A DNA stretch of 64,000 nucleotides from WFZT01 sp964398355 (lineage in GTDB: Bacteria; Hydrothermota; Hydrothermia; B15-G9; WFZT01), in the NCBI GenBank assembly GCA_964398355.1, contig CAYNMM010000082.1, forward strand, positions 1 through 64,000. The letters are read 5' to 3'. Made by a program: the position numbers and the translations under genes. Below the pieces are notes generated by a model that was not told the DNA's origin, made no database searches, and worked only from the letters and a program-made list of their open reading frames with translations. Shown here piece by piece: positions 34,572 through 43,376 of the stretch (position 1 is the stretch's first letter; each line of letters begins with the position of its first letter).

Positions 34572-36797
34572 ATGAAGAAGTATAAAGTGTTAGGTCTAAT
34601 AGCTGCTCTGATGTTCGTTGTTGGAACATCGAGAGCTGAGCTCGCTATCCTGACACCGGTGAATTCCAAAACGGGCCACAGTGATATTATCCCACTGAAA
34701 GATGCCAGAAAGGTGTCAGCTTTTATGCACAGTATACAGGCTAAGGGAGTGATAGACACCATTTCCTATTTCGATGTGAACAGTTTCTATATATATTCAG
34801 GTATAGATGTTGGTGATACAATGGTTGAGTGGTTTAAATCGGTAGCGGCATGTTCACTCCAGGCTGCTTACATGTATGTATTGAACAAGTATACTGCAAA
34901 TAGTCAGGCATACTTCTTCGTCTCTGGAGTTCCTGATTCACTTGCGCCAGTGTTTGATTCAACGTGGTATTATGGGATTGGACATCACTGGTATGACTAT
35001 CACTTTGGTGCATCTTACTCTCTTCCTCCTGGTCCCTCTCCTATTGCGTATGATTCTGTATATTATAGCACAACTGTAAATGTCACTGGAGATACTTTGT
35101 TTTTACTCGGTAATTCTCTTCCGAACGCAGTTGATGTAGGAACGAAACCATTCCTTGTGGGATTCACACCTCTTACAGATGGGAGTGGTAGTTCTGATGA
35201 GCCCTGGGCAATTATCAGTGCTGGTGCAGCTGGAAATAATTACGGATATCATGCCCTTGTATATCAACAGGATTTTGGTTCATCTTTCCCTGGAGCATCC
35301 CCTGGATGGTATGCTAACTGGCATACATATTGGGCATACGCCATAGTTAATATTTATGAAAACCCGGCTCCATTCATCAATTCCGTTACGAAGTTACCCT
35401 GGACTTACGACCTCGATGGTCCATTTACCATTCAGGCAGATTTGAATGATTTTGGTGTCCCTTCTGATTCATCAGGAGTTGCTTATGCAGAACTGGAAGT
35501 TTGGGTCGGCTCAGATGCCACTGATACTCTCCATATCCCAATGACGCTCGTAAGTGGAGATTCTACAGCAGGAATATGGCAAGCAGTTTATACACCTTCG
35601 ACTGCTTTGAACGTTGGTGACACTGTATTCTACACAGTAATGGCAAGAGATGTTCAGGGAGCTGAATCATACTATAGTCATATCTATTTCTTCTCCACGC
35701 TTCAGCAGACCACAAACCAGATTCTTTATGTACTTGATGCAGGTGCAGCTACAAGGGATAGGGATGTAGATTTTGCCTCTGTATTCCAGGCATTGGGTTA
35801 TCAGGTTGACGTGTACGATGCTTATCATTGGGGTTCACCAGATGCGACTGTTCTCCTTGGTCAAGGTGGATATTCCCAGCCTTATCAGATGGTTTTCTGG
35901 ACAGGTTGGGGAAGTGGAGCTTTCGCTGCTGACACAGCTTTAATTGCCCAGTATCTCGACAATGGTGGAAAACTTGTAATCTCTGATGAAGATTTTGTCG
36001 TTGGTGGATTTGGACTTGGAGACTATGGTCAGTGGACTGACATACCAGAGGGAAGTTTCCTTTACAACTATCTGAAGATCGCTTCCGTATTTGATGATTA
36101 TGTTGGTACATCCCCTGATGATGGAGGATACACTGCAAACTCCGATACAATTATCAGCCTCACTGGAGAGGCAACGAATCCAGTTGGACAGGCTTTCGCT
36201 AACGATTCAATAACACTCTATCCTTACGCTCATCAGGTCGACAGTACAACCTACGGCAGTTACAACTACGTCGGTGCTGTGATTAATAATGGTGAAGCAA
36301 GTGATGCATTCTATATGCCTGATGGAACCCCAACAGCTATTACTTACAATGGTACATACAGAGCTGCAGTTCTTTATTGGCCATTCACTTATCTTGTTGA
36401 CTCTGTGACTGTTGATACATCAGGTGCTGTAACAGGATTTGTTTATGATCAAACAAGGACACAGACACTTATGTCAGCACTCATAAACTTCCTCACTACT
36501 GGAGTTGCAGAATCCAATCCTACTCCGGTGAATGGGCTGAAACTTGCTGTAAGGAACAACCTTGCCCTTAACGGAAAAGTTTCCATAAGCTTTGCTATTC
36601 CTACGGCTGGTAAAGTGGATGTTTCCGTATTCGATGCGTCTGGAAGGAAAGTGACAACACTGTTTAGTGGAAATCTCAATAAAGCCGGACTGTACACTAC
36701 GCACTGGAATGCAGATGGTGTAAGACCAGGTGTGTACTTCGTGAGATTGCAGACGAATGCAGGTTCTCTCACAAAGAAAGCGATGATCCTTAAGTAA
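34572..36797 (+). CDS. exported protein with ThuA/GATase-like middle domain and sorting domain
   Basis: 741 residues. Signal peptide about 1-22 (to SRA). Residues about 265-375 look like an immunoglobulin-like domain. About 383-560 is an alpha/beta segment, ILYVLDAGAATRDRDVDFAS then ALGYQVDVYD, MVFWTGWGSGAF and YLDNGGKLVISDEDF, that resembles ThuA- or GATase1-like domains found in secreted peptidases and surface proteins. The last 85 residues form a T9SS-like sorting domain (VDVSVFDASGRKVTTLFSG, PGVYFVRLQTNAG). AGGAGG precedes the ATG. It is the last gene before a perfect GC-rich hairpin. Function unknown. Confidence 0.8.
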   Translation: MKKYKVLGLIAALMFVVGTSRAELAILTPVNSKTGHSDIIPLKDARKVSAFMHSIQAKGVIDTISYFDVNSFYIYSGIDVGDTMVEWFKSVAACSLQAAYMYVLNKYTANSQAYFFVSGVPDSLAPVFDSTWYYGIGHHWYDYHFGASYSLPPGPSPIAYDSVYYSTTVNVTGDTLFLLGNSLPNAVDVGTKPFLVGFTPLTDGSGSSDEPWAIISAGAAGNNYGYHALVYQQDFGSSFPGASPGWYANWHTYWAYAIVNIYENPAPFINSVTKLPWTYDLDGPFTIQADLNDFGVPSDSSGVAYAELEVWVGSDATDTLHIPMTLVSGDSTAGIWQAVYTPSTALNVGDTVFYTVMARDVQGAESYYSHIYFFSTLQQTTNQILYVLDAGAATRDRDVDFASVFQALGYQVDVYDAYHWGSPDATVLLGQGGYSQPYQMVFWTGWGSGAFAADTALIAQYLDNGGKLVISDEDFVVGGFGLGDYGQWTDIPEGSFLYNYLKIASVFDDYVGTSPDDGGYTANSDTIISLTGEATNPVGQAFANDSITLYPYAHQVDSTTYGSYNYVGAVINNGEASDAFYMPDGTPTAITYNGTYRAAVLYWPFTYLVDSVTVDTSGAVTGFVYDQTRTQTLMSALINFLTTGVAESNPTPVNGLKLAVRNNLALNGKVSISFAIPTAGKVDVSVFDASGRKVTTLFSGNLNKAGLYTTHWNADGVRPGVYFVRLQTNAGSLTKKAMILK

Positions 36798-36824
36798 ATT
36801 AGGATGAGATAGATTTGGAATATT

Positions 36825-36858
36825 GGCGGGGCAGGCCACATTAGTGGCCTGCCCCGCC
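36825..36858 (+). terminator. perfect 15-bp GC-rich hairpin after the exported-protein cluster
   Basis: Left arm 36825-36839, 4-nt loop, right arm 36844-36858, all 15 pairs perfect and 11 of 15 G-C, then CTTTC. It lies 28 nt after the stop and only 12 nt before the manC ATG, so it would also be in any transcript reading into manC. The U-tract is short. Confidence 0.75.
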
Positions 36859-36870
36859 TTTCAATCTACT

Positions 36871-37932
36871 ATGAAAGATCTCTTCGCTGGTGTTATGGCC
36901 GGTGGCAAAGGGGAGCGTTTGTGGCCCCTTTCCCGCGAATCCCACCCAAAACAATTCCTGAAAATAGGACGAAAAAAAACTCTTATCGAACTTACAGTTG
37001 AGAGACTTGAAAATCTTGTCCCACCTGAAAACATTTTCTTTATCACTACAGAAAAACTTAGAAAAAAATTTGAAGAGTATTTCCCCGATTACCACAAACT
37101 TTATGAACCAGTGGGAAAAAATACAGCAGCTGCATGTGCCTTCGTAGCACAGGTGGTTCAACAGGTTGCAGGAGATAATGCTATTATCTTTATGGTGCCT
37201 GCTGATCACGTTATCGTTGACCTCGAGGGATTCAAAAAAACGGTTGAATTTGCAACCGATGTCGCCAGAAAAGGATTTCTGGTTACGCTTGGGATCATAC
37301 CTGATAGACCTGAGACTGGTTACGGTTACATTGAACGAGATGGAATTTTACAGGAAAAAGAGGATTTAAAGGCATTTAAAGTGAAAAAGTTTCACGAGAA
37401 ACCATCAAGGGAGAAGGCGATAGAATATCTGAGATCGGGTAATTTTTATTGGAATAGCGGGATGTTTGCGTGGCGTGTAGGCGATATAATGAACGCTTTT
37501 AAAATGTATATGCCCGGGCTTTATGCATTACTTGAAAAATATGATCTCACGAAAACAGAGGATATCCTTGCTTTTTATGGAGAAGTTGAGGAAACATCAA
37601 TTGACTATGGTATTATGGAAAAAGCAAAGAATATTGCAGTTGTAGAAGCGTTGTTTGACTGGGAAGATGTGGGCTCTTTCTCTTCGTTTGATCGGGTTGT
37701 TGAGACCGATGAAAATGAGAACGTAATAATTGGTGATGCAGTTGTTCTCGGTGGAAGGAAAAATATAGTGGTTTCAAGTGGAGGACTTGTAGCAATTTAT
37801 GGTGTTGAAGATATGGTGGTTATCCATACTCAGGATGTTACCCTTGTAATACCACGTGAAGAAGCTCAGAATGTCAAAAAATTACTTAGGGAAGTCAGGA
37901 AAATAGAGGGATTCGAAAGCTATTGGAAATGA
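36871..37932 (+). CDS. manC: mannose-1-phosphate guanylyltransferase
   Basis: Makes GDP-mannose from mannose-1-P and GTP. The 353-residue protein is the monofunctional form without a fused isomerase domain. The nucleotidyltransferase signature GVMAGGKGERLWPLSRES is at residues 6-23, with HPKQFLKI behind it; FMVPADHVI and FHEKPSREKA follow. An in-frame start at 36823 would place coding sequence through the hairpin and is rejected. The product can feed mannosyl-3-phosphoglycerate synthase (50.7 kb). No Shine-Dalgarno and no room for a promoter after the hairpin, so expression may depend on readthrough. Its stop overlaps the next start (ATGA). Confidence 0.92.
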   Translation: MKDLFAGVMAGGKGERLWPLSRESHPKQFLKIGRKKTLIELTVERLENLVPPENIFFITTEKLRKKFEEYFPDYHKLYEPVGKNTAAACAFVAQVVQQVAGDNAIIFMVPADHVIVDLEGFKKTVEFATDVARKGFLVTLGIIPDRPETGYGYIERDGILQEKEDLKAFKVKKFHEKPSREKAIEYLRSGNFYWNSGMFAWRVGDIMNAFKMYMPGLYALLEKYDLTKTEDILAFYGEVEETSIDYGIMEKAKNIAVVEALFDWEDVGSFSSFDRVVETDENENVIIGDAVVLGGRKNIVVSSGGLVAIYGVEDMVVIHTQDVTLVIPREEAQNVKKLLREVRKIEGFESYWK

Positions 37933-39344
37933 GTAATGTACTTGCGACTGTAGTACTTTTCTTTGCTATTTTTGGACTTGTTGGTTTCTCCGAAATACTC
38001 CACAGAAGAGGATTAGTTTCTGCAGAAATCTCCAGGAAAATTGTACATATTGGGGTTGGGACTCTCATATTTTTTGCATATCCATTTCTCAAAGGGCCTC
38101 TCCCGGTAATTATTCTTTCTACACTCTTTATAGTCATAAATTCTATTACACTTATGCTGGGTGTATTTAAAGGGATGGAAGGTGTAGATAGAGAGTCTTT
38201 GGGCACAGTTTTGTATCCTCTGTCTGTTTTGATTATCACATTTATATTCTTCTGGGATAGAATGATTTATTTTACGAGCCTCTCAGCACTATTTTATGGA
38301 GATGCTTTTGCGGCTATTATTGGTAGGAAGTGGCCTTTGAAGGTTTTCCGTACCAGGATGGGGACGAAAAGTCTGGCAGGATCTCTTACACTCGGAGTTA
38401 TTGTATTTGGAATTTTGGTCGTTATTTTTAAACTAAATCTCTTTGCTGCTCTTGTTTTATCGATTCTTGCGATTGCACTCGAAGCAGGGTTTTATGGTGG
38501 AATTGACAACTTATCACTTCCACTGGGTCTCGCTTTTTTTCTTTTCTATTTTAAACAATCCGGATTAAGCCCAAATTTTGTGTATGGTTTTATTCTTGCC
38601 TTTATTCTTGCTGTAATTTCCATTTCATTAAAATTCCTCACATTTGATGGAAGTGTTGTGATGTTTCTTGTTGGTGTTCTTATTTTTTCTATCGGTGGTG
38701 TAAAATGGGGATTTCCAATAATTACCTTCTTTATAACATCGAGCATTTTGACAAAATTAGTCAAAGGGAAGAGTGTTGTAAAAAGTGGTGAAGCCAGAGA
38801 TTCTATTCAGGTTCTGGCCAATGGAGGATTACCCGCTTTGTTTGTCCTCTTAAATTATCTGACTCCATGGAAGTACTGGTATGTATTGTATATAGTGAGT
38901 CTTGCAGTTGTTAATTCTGATACCTGGTCTACAGAAATTGGTACTTTAAGTAAATTCATGCCAAGATCTATAATAAATTGGAAGGAACTTCCCAAAGGAA
39001 GTTCAGGGGCAGTTTCAATTTGTGGCTCTCTTGGTGGATTTATTGGTAGTTTTCTAATCGCCTCCTTTTTGCTCATTTACGGATTTAACTTCAAACTCTT
39101 TTTCATTGCCGGATTCGCGGGATTCCTGGGGAATATTATCGATAGTTTGCTTGGAGCAACTGTAGAAGTTCAATACTTATGTAGAAACTGTGGTGGAATT
39201 TTTGACATTGACACTCACTGTGGAGAAAAGCTTGAGTATTTACGAGGAATTAAATGGTTTGGTAATAACATGGTCAATTTTACTGCGTCCCTTCTTGGTA
39301 GTATAATAGCAGCATTGATTTTCTGGATCGGAGGTATAAAATGA
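37929..39344 (+). CDS. fused dolichol/phytol kinase-like and DUF92 membrane protein
   Basis: 471 residues of almost continuous membrane helices. Residues about 1-200 resemble the CTP-dependent polyprenol/phytol kinase family (VTE5, SEC59): ISRKIVHIGVG near 34 and YGDAFAAIIGRKWPL with MGTKSLAGSL near 115-155. Residues about 215-471 are DUF92, the family of plant VTE6 phytyl-phosphate kinase: NSDTWSTEIGTLS, WKELPKGSSGAVS and a final LCRNCGGIFDIDTHCG Cys/His motif. Together they could phosphorylate an isoprenoid alcohol twice to the diphosphate; this is inference. The ATG at 37929 overlaps the manC stop; the next gene overlaps by 4 nt. Confidence 0.85.
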   Translation: MSNVLATVVLFFAIFGLVGFSEILHRRGLVSAEISRKIVHIGVGTLIFFAYPFLKGPLPVIILSTLFIVINSITLMLGVFKGMEGVDRESLGTVLYPLSVLIITFIFFWDRMIYFTSLSALFYGDAFAAIIGRKWPLKVFRTRMGTKSLAGSLTLGVIVFGILVVIFKLNLFAALVLSILAIALEAGFYGGIDNLSLPLGLAFFLFYFKQSGLSPNFVYGFILAFILAVISISLKFLTFDGSVVMFLVGVLIFSIGGVKWGFPIITFFITSSILTKLVKGKSVVKSGEARDSIQVLANGGLPALFVLLNYLTPWKYWYVLYIVSLAVVNSDTWSTEIGTLSKFMPRSIINWKELPKGSSGAVSICGSLGGFIGSFLIASFLLIYGFNFKLFFIAGFAGFLGNIIDSLLGATVEVQYLCRNCGGIFDIDTHCGEKLEYLRGIKWFGNNMVNFTASLLGSIIAALIFWIGGIK

Positions 39345-39754
39345 AATCATTCACAAGATATTTGACCTTCAACACGAAAAAATTGAGGGAGATCATAAAT
39401 ATTACTCCTGAAGTTGAAAAAGCTTTAATGGATAGTGGCATCAAAGAGGGTCTAATACTTGTCTCTGCAATGCATGTAACAGCAGGAGTTTATATTAATG
39501 ATGACGAACCCGGGATTATTCAGGATATTCTTGAGTGGGTGGAAAAACTTGCGCCAACAAGGAAAGATTACAGACACCACCTAACAGGTGAAACGAATGG
39601 GGACGCCCATCTCAAAAGCCTTCTTATTCATCATCAGGTCGTTATTCCAGTAACTGAGGGGAGGTTGGACTTTGGACCATGGCAGCAAGTGTTTTACGCA
39701 GAGTTTGATGGACAACGCCCCAAAAGAGTTTTGATTAAAATTATTGGAGAGTAA
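39341..39754 (+). CDS. YjbQ/UPF0047-family protein
   Basis: 137 residues of the conserved YjbQ family, small trimeric beta-sandwich proteins that have weak thiamine-phosphate synthase activity in vitro but no settled physiological role. Family motifs visible are SAMHVTAGVYINDDEPG near 45, HHLTGETNGDAHLKSLL with conserved His residues near 83, and GPWQQVFYAEFDGQRPK near 115. It shares 4 nt with the preceding DUF92 gene. The thiamine connection to the ThiW transporter at 46 kb is only suggestive. Confidence 0.92.
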   Translation: MKSFTRYLTFNTKKLREIINITPEVEKALMDSGIKEGLILVSAMHVTAGVYINDDEPGIIQDILEWVEKLAPTRKDYRHHLTGETNGDAHLKSLLIHHQVVIPVTEGRLDFGPWQQVFYAEFDGQRPKRVLIKIIGE

Positions 39755-39808
39755 GAGGATCGATTAAGTAAACTGAGTTAGGGGATTTTTTGATAGGGAG
39801 GATCTTTT

Positions 39809-41149
39809 ATGAAAAGTCTTCTTTTCACAGTATCAGGGCTTAGAGGTATCGTGGGTGAAACTTTAACTCCGGATGTGATAATGAAGTACACACATGCATT
39901 CTCAAGAGTTAATGGAACAGGTACCTATTACATTGGAATGGATACACGCCCACATGGAGAGATGGTTAAATCTTCAGCTGTTTCAACACTCCTTGCGTCA
40001 GGAAACAATGTGATTGACGTAGGCATTGTTCCCACACCTACACTATTGTTTGTGGTCAGAGACCGGGGAGCAAAGGGGGGAATTGTGGTCACTGCAAGTC
40101 ATAATCCCGTTGAATGGAATGCACTTAAATTGGTTAAAGAAGGGGGCATATTCACCTTTGATGAAGATGTTAAGAGAATAAAAAATTTTCTTCAGGAAAA
40201 ATTTTTATGGGCCAGTTGGAATAGAGTAGGAAAATTTAGTGAGTACACATCTGCAATAGATGACCACATAGATAAGATTTTGAGGTCGAGATTTATCGAT
40301 AAGAACAAGATTAAAAAGTCCAATTTTAGAATTGCGGTGGATGTGGTAAACGGCGCAAATTATTACGCTCTACCCCATCTTCTTGATAGAATAGGAATTA
40401 CTGATGTAACCTGTTTAAATTGTAATCCCACGGGGATTTTCCCTCACCCACCAGAGCCCAAAAAAGAAAACTTGAAAGAGTTGGACGAGCTTCTTCTGAA
40501 AGGTGAGGCGGATATAGGGTTTGCCACCGATCCTGACGGAGATAGACTCCTTGTTGGATTTAGAGAAGTAGGATTACTCACCGAGGAGCATACAATTGTT
40601 CTTGCTGCTCCACAAATATTGAAATACAGAAAGGCTGATATTGTCGTGAATCTTTCCACCTCCATGATGATTGAAGAAGTAGCCGAAAAATTTGGAGTAA
40701 GAGTTTTAAGGAGCAAAGTAGGGGAGGCGAATGTTGTTCAAAAAATGCAGGAGATCGGGAGTGTATTCGGGGGTGAGGGGAACGGTGGAGTTATAGTTCC
40801 TGAGATTAACGCCACGAGAGATTCTCTTGTTGGTACGGCACTGATTCTTGCAAGGGTGGCTGAGGAAGGGATAGATAGAATAATAGAAAGTTTACCCCGT
40901 GGGTTTGTCCTGGTAAAAGAAAAAGTGGGCTTCAGAGTGGAAATTCCTGAGGATATGCTAATAAAAGAGTTTAATCCAGAGTATGTTGATAAATCAGATG
41001 GTCTTTATTTACGTGGAAAAGATTACTGGATTCACGTCAGGCCTTCCAATACCGAGCCGATAATGAGGATATATGCTGAAGCGAGGAATGATGACTTTGT
41101 CAGGAGACTTGTGGAGAGGACACGGAGAATACTCGAATTGGTTAGGTAG
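39809..41149 (+). CDS. phosphoglucosamine / phosphomannose mutase family
   Basis: Alpha-D-phosphohexomutase of 446 residues. The four family motifs are intact: phosphoserine loop TASHNPVEWNALK near residue 97, metal loop DPDGDRLL near 242, sugar loop GEGNGGVIVP near 322, and phosphate loop RPSNTEPIMRIYAEA near 412. The N-terminus SGLRGIVGETLTP is typical of GlmM-like members. It could make glucosamine-1-P for peptidoglycan or mannose-1-P for ManC; proximity to manC favours mannose-1-P, but sequence alone does not decide. GGGAGG precedes the ATG. A very long terminator follows. Confidence 0.88.
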   Translation: MKSLLFTVSGLRGIVGETLTPDVIMKYTHAFSRVNGTGTYYIGMDTRPHGEMVKSSAVSTLLASGNNVIDVGIVPTPTLLFVVRDRGAKGGIVVTASHNPVEWNALKLVKEGGIFTFDEDVKRIKNFLQEKFLWASWNRVGKFSEYTSAIDDHIDKILRSRFIDKNKIKKSNFRIAVDVVNGANYYALPHLLDRIGITDVTCLNCNPTGIFPHPPEPKKENLKELDELLLKGEADIGFATDPDGDRLLVGFREVGLLTEEHTIVLAAPQILKYRKADIVVNLSTSMMIEEVAEKFGVRVLRSKVGEANVVQKMQEIGSVFGGEGNGGVIVPEINATRDSLVGTALILARVAEEGIDRIIESLPRGFVLVKEKVGFRVEIPEDMLIKEFNPEYVDKSDGLYLRGKDYWIHVRPSNTEPIMRIYAEARNDDFVRRLVERTRRILELVR

Positions 41150-41158
41150 TATTGGATA

Positions 41159-41221
41159 GGGACAAGAAGGAAGGGGTTGGGCGTCGCCTCTGGCGACGCC
41201 CAACCCCTTCCTTCTTGTCCC
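41159..41221. terminator. bidirectional terminator: perfect 30-bp inverted repeat
   Basis: Left arm 41159-41188 and right arm 41192-41221 pair perfectly over 30 bp around a TCT loop. It lies between the convergent mutase gene (stop 41149) and cstA (stop 41242), 9 and 20 nt away. The arms are purine-rich on one side (GGGACAAGAAGG) and the core is GC-rich. It can act for both strands. Confidence 0.85.
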
Positions 41222-41241
41222 CTGAGTTTCTCCCTCTCTTT

Positions 41242-42963
41242 TTACGCTACCTCTTCCTCTTCGGCTGCTGGAGCCGATAGGTACTTTCCAAGTGCAATTA
41301 TTGCCTCTATGATCATCCAGATCTCGAGTAAGAAAACGATTACTCCGATCGTAAGGAGCAACGTGTTGTGCGTCCTCGCAAACTTTTCAATATTCAAAAT
41401 CATTGCCCATCCAGTCATGAAGATCATGAATACCATTGGTAATGCGGCAAACCAGATGGGTTTTTTCAAACGAGCAAGATAAACCGTTGCGACAAGAAGT
41501 GCGAGTCCTGCAAGGAGCTGGTTAACTGTTCCAAAGAGTGGCCAGAGGATCAGAGCGCCTTTTCCACCCTTCTGAGCAAAAGCCAGCAGGAATGCAGTGA
41601 ATACGGCCAGGAATGTAGCAATCCACCTGTTTGCAAGAGCTGGAATGCCGAGGTCGGTGAAGAATTCACCAATAACGTATCTCTGAATACGGGTCGCGGT
41701 ATCCAGGGTTGTTCCTGCAAAGGAAACCAGGAATACGGCCATAATGGTCATTCCAATAACATGTGGAATTCCAAAAGAATGCATCAAATTGGCTGAGCCT
41801 GTGATAACAGCCCCCAGTTTTGCAGATAGCCCCTTTGCAGCCTGCCAGCTTGAGTAGTGAGCATGCCAGGCCGCATATCCTGTAAGTATTTGTCCTCCCT
41901 TTGTGACATACCTCAATCCTATAGCGGCGGTAGTGGCAACAATTACAAGTACAGAAAGTGAACCCTCCATTAACATACCACCATAACCAACGAATAGAGC
42001 ATCAGGCTCTTTGTCTATTTGCTTTGAGGATGTTCCGGAGCTAACAAGAGAATGAAATCCTGAAATTGCACCACATGCAATCACCACAAACAGGAATGGC
42101 CAGATCGGAGGAGCACCTGCAGCATGAAGATTTGTAGCAGGAGCAACGATCTTTGGGTGCGCAACTATTGTGCCGATAAAGAGTAAAGCCATAGCAATCA
42201 ACAACTCATGAGCGTTGATATAATCTCTTGGCTGGAGTAATGTCCATACCGGGAGTGTAGATGCAATAAACGCATATATCAAAAGGATTATGAGCCATGT
42301 TTCAATGGCATTAAGACCAAAAAGACCAGGTAACTTGAGGGGCCAGTACGCACCAATTATAACCGTGACGTACATCAATATGACAGCGATGATAGAAACT
42401 GTATTTAGATTGCTGCCTTTCCGGTAAATTGAGTAGCCAGCCCAGATGGCAATAGGAATTTCCATCCAGACCGGAAATACTGACTGTGGATACTTCGCAA
42501 AAAGAATACCCATTATGAGAGCGAAAATTGCAATAACGATCCATAGTTCGAAGAAGATGATCAACAGGAACAAATATCTCGTTCTTGAATTTATGAGATT
42601 CGCCGTAAGCTCACCGATGGAAACACCTTTATTCCTCATGGATGCGACGAGTGCAGAGAAATCATGCACACCGCCGAGGAATATCGGTCCAAGAGCTACC
42701 CATAATGCAGCTGGTACCCAGCCCCATATAACTGCTATTGCCGGTCCGACTATTGGTCCCAGTCCGGCAATTGATGTAAAATGATGACCGAACAGGACCT
42801 CTTTTTTCGCCGGCATATAGTCAATGTCATCTCTTAACTCGTGGGCAGGTGTCACCCTGTTGGGATCCAGCTTGAATATCTTGTTAGCCAGATACTTCCC
42901 ATACGTATGATAGGCAATTAGATAAGCTGCAAATACAATTACGGCTAACAATAAAGAGTTCAT
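41242..42963 (-). CDS. cstA: carbon starvation protein A (peptide/pyruvate transporter)
   Basis: 573 residues, CstA family, about 16-18 membrane helices. Members import pyruvate or peptides, usually under carbon starvation. Motifs include YGKYLANKIFKLDPNRVTPA at the N-terminus, VLFGHHFTSIAGLGPIVGPA (family signature) near 60, and FHSLVSSGTSSKQ near 310. A C-terminal acidic tail follows the last helix. AAGGAGG precedes the ATG, 31 nt downstream of a small gene of unknown function, itself following a paralog; the three may be one operon. It is shorter than Escherichia coli CstA, as in Gram-positive and FCB forms. Confidence 0.95.
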   Translation of the reverse strand: MNSLLLAVIVFAAYLIAYHTYGKYLANKIFKLDPNRVTPAHELRDDIDYMPAKKEVLFGHHFTSIAGLGPIVGPAIAVIWGWVPAALWVALGPIFLGGVHDFSALVASMRNKGVSIGELTANLINSRTRYLFLLIIFFELWIVIAIFALIMGILFAKYPQSVFPVWMEIPIAIWAGYSIYRKGSNLNTVSIIAVILMYVTVIIGAYWPLKLPGLFGLNAIETWLIILLIYAFIASTLPVWTLLQPRDYINAHELLIAMALLFIGTIVAHPKIVAPATNLHAAGAPPIWPFLFVVIACGAISGFHSLVSSGTSSKQIDKEPDALFVGYGGMLMEGSLSVLVIVATTAAIGLRYVTKGGQILTGYAAWHAHYSSWQAAKGLSAKLGAVITGSANLMHSFGIPHVIGMTIMAVFLVSFAGTTLDTATRIQRYVIGEFFTDLGIPALANRWIATFLAVFTAFLLAFAQKGGKGALILWPLFGTVNQLLAGLALLVATVYLARLKKPIWFAALPMVFMIFMTGWAMILNIEKFARTHNTLLLTIGVIVFLLEIWMIIEAIIALGKYLSAPAAEEEEVA

Positions 42964-42994
42964 GATAAAACCTCCTTATTTGTTTTAACCCATC

Positions 42995-43324
42995 CTAACA
43001 CGGATCCTGCATAATTGATCTATCTGCCACCTCCTCCAATTTTCTAACAGCCACCTTATAATTGGGAGTTTCAAGCTGTTTTCTCATCTGCTGAGCAAAT
43101 TCTTTTGGATTCTGTGAGATCATAATTTCGACATGATTCTTTTCCGCCTCTTCATAAACTTTTTGTGTGGGCTCTTTCTTTACAATCGCAATCCCCCTCT
43201 CGAGTTTAAACCTCTTTATAAGTTTTCCGAATTCCCACACATCAAAGATTCCAAGGGCATCCCCATAAGCAATTAATACTCTATGATCCCCTTCTATCTT
43301 CTCCTTCTTTTTAAAAAGTCCCAT
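42995..43324 (-). CDS. small protein of unknown function, tandem paralog 2 (upstream of cstA)
   Basis: 109 residues, soluble, Lys-rich. The ATG at 43324 follows AGGTGA; a GTG three codons upstream is less likely. It begins GLFKKKEK, then VLIAYGDALGIFDVWEFG, KPT-type turns and ISQNPKEFAQQMRKQLE, and ends D-P-C. The same order of motifs appears in the protein encoded just upstream, so they are tandem duplicates. No family recognised; it is not the small CstA-associated YbdD protein. Location in front of cstA suggests a link to that transporter. Confidence 0.7.
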   Translation of the reverse strand: MGLFKKKEKIEGDHRVLIAYGDALGIFDVWEFGKLIKRFKLERGIAIVKKEPTQKVYEEAEKNHVEIMISQNPKEFAQQMRKQLETPNYKVAVRKLEEVADRSIMQDPC

Positions 43325-43376
43325 TTCTATCACCTGCCTTATTCTAAAAATCGTACACTGGTCTTGTCAAGTTTTT

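Noticed and set aside
35749..36150. Antisense frame in the 741-residue protein gene
   Set aside because: Gln/His-rich shadow of the real frame; no start signals.
36823..36870. N-terminal extension of ManC
   Set aside because: It would be encoded by the GC-rich hairpin and has no counterpart in the family.
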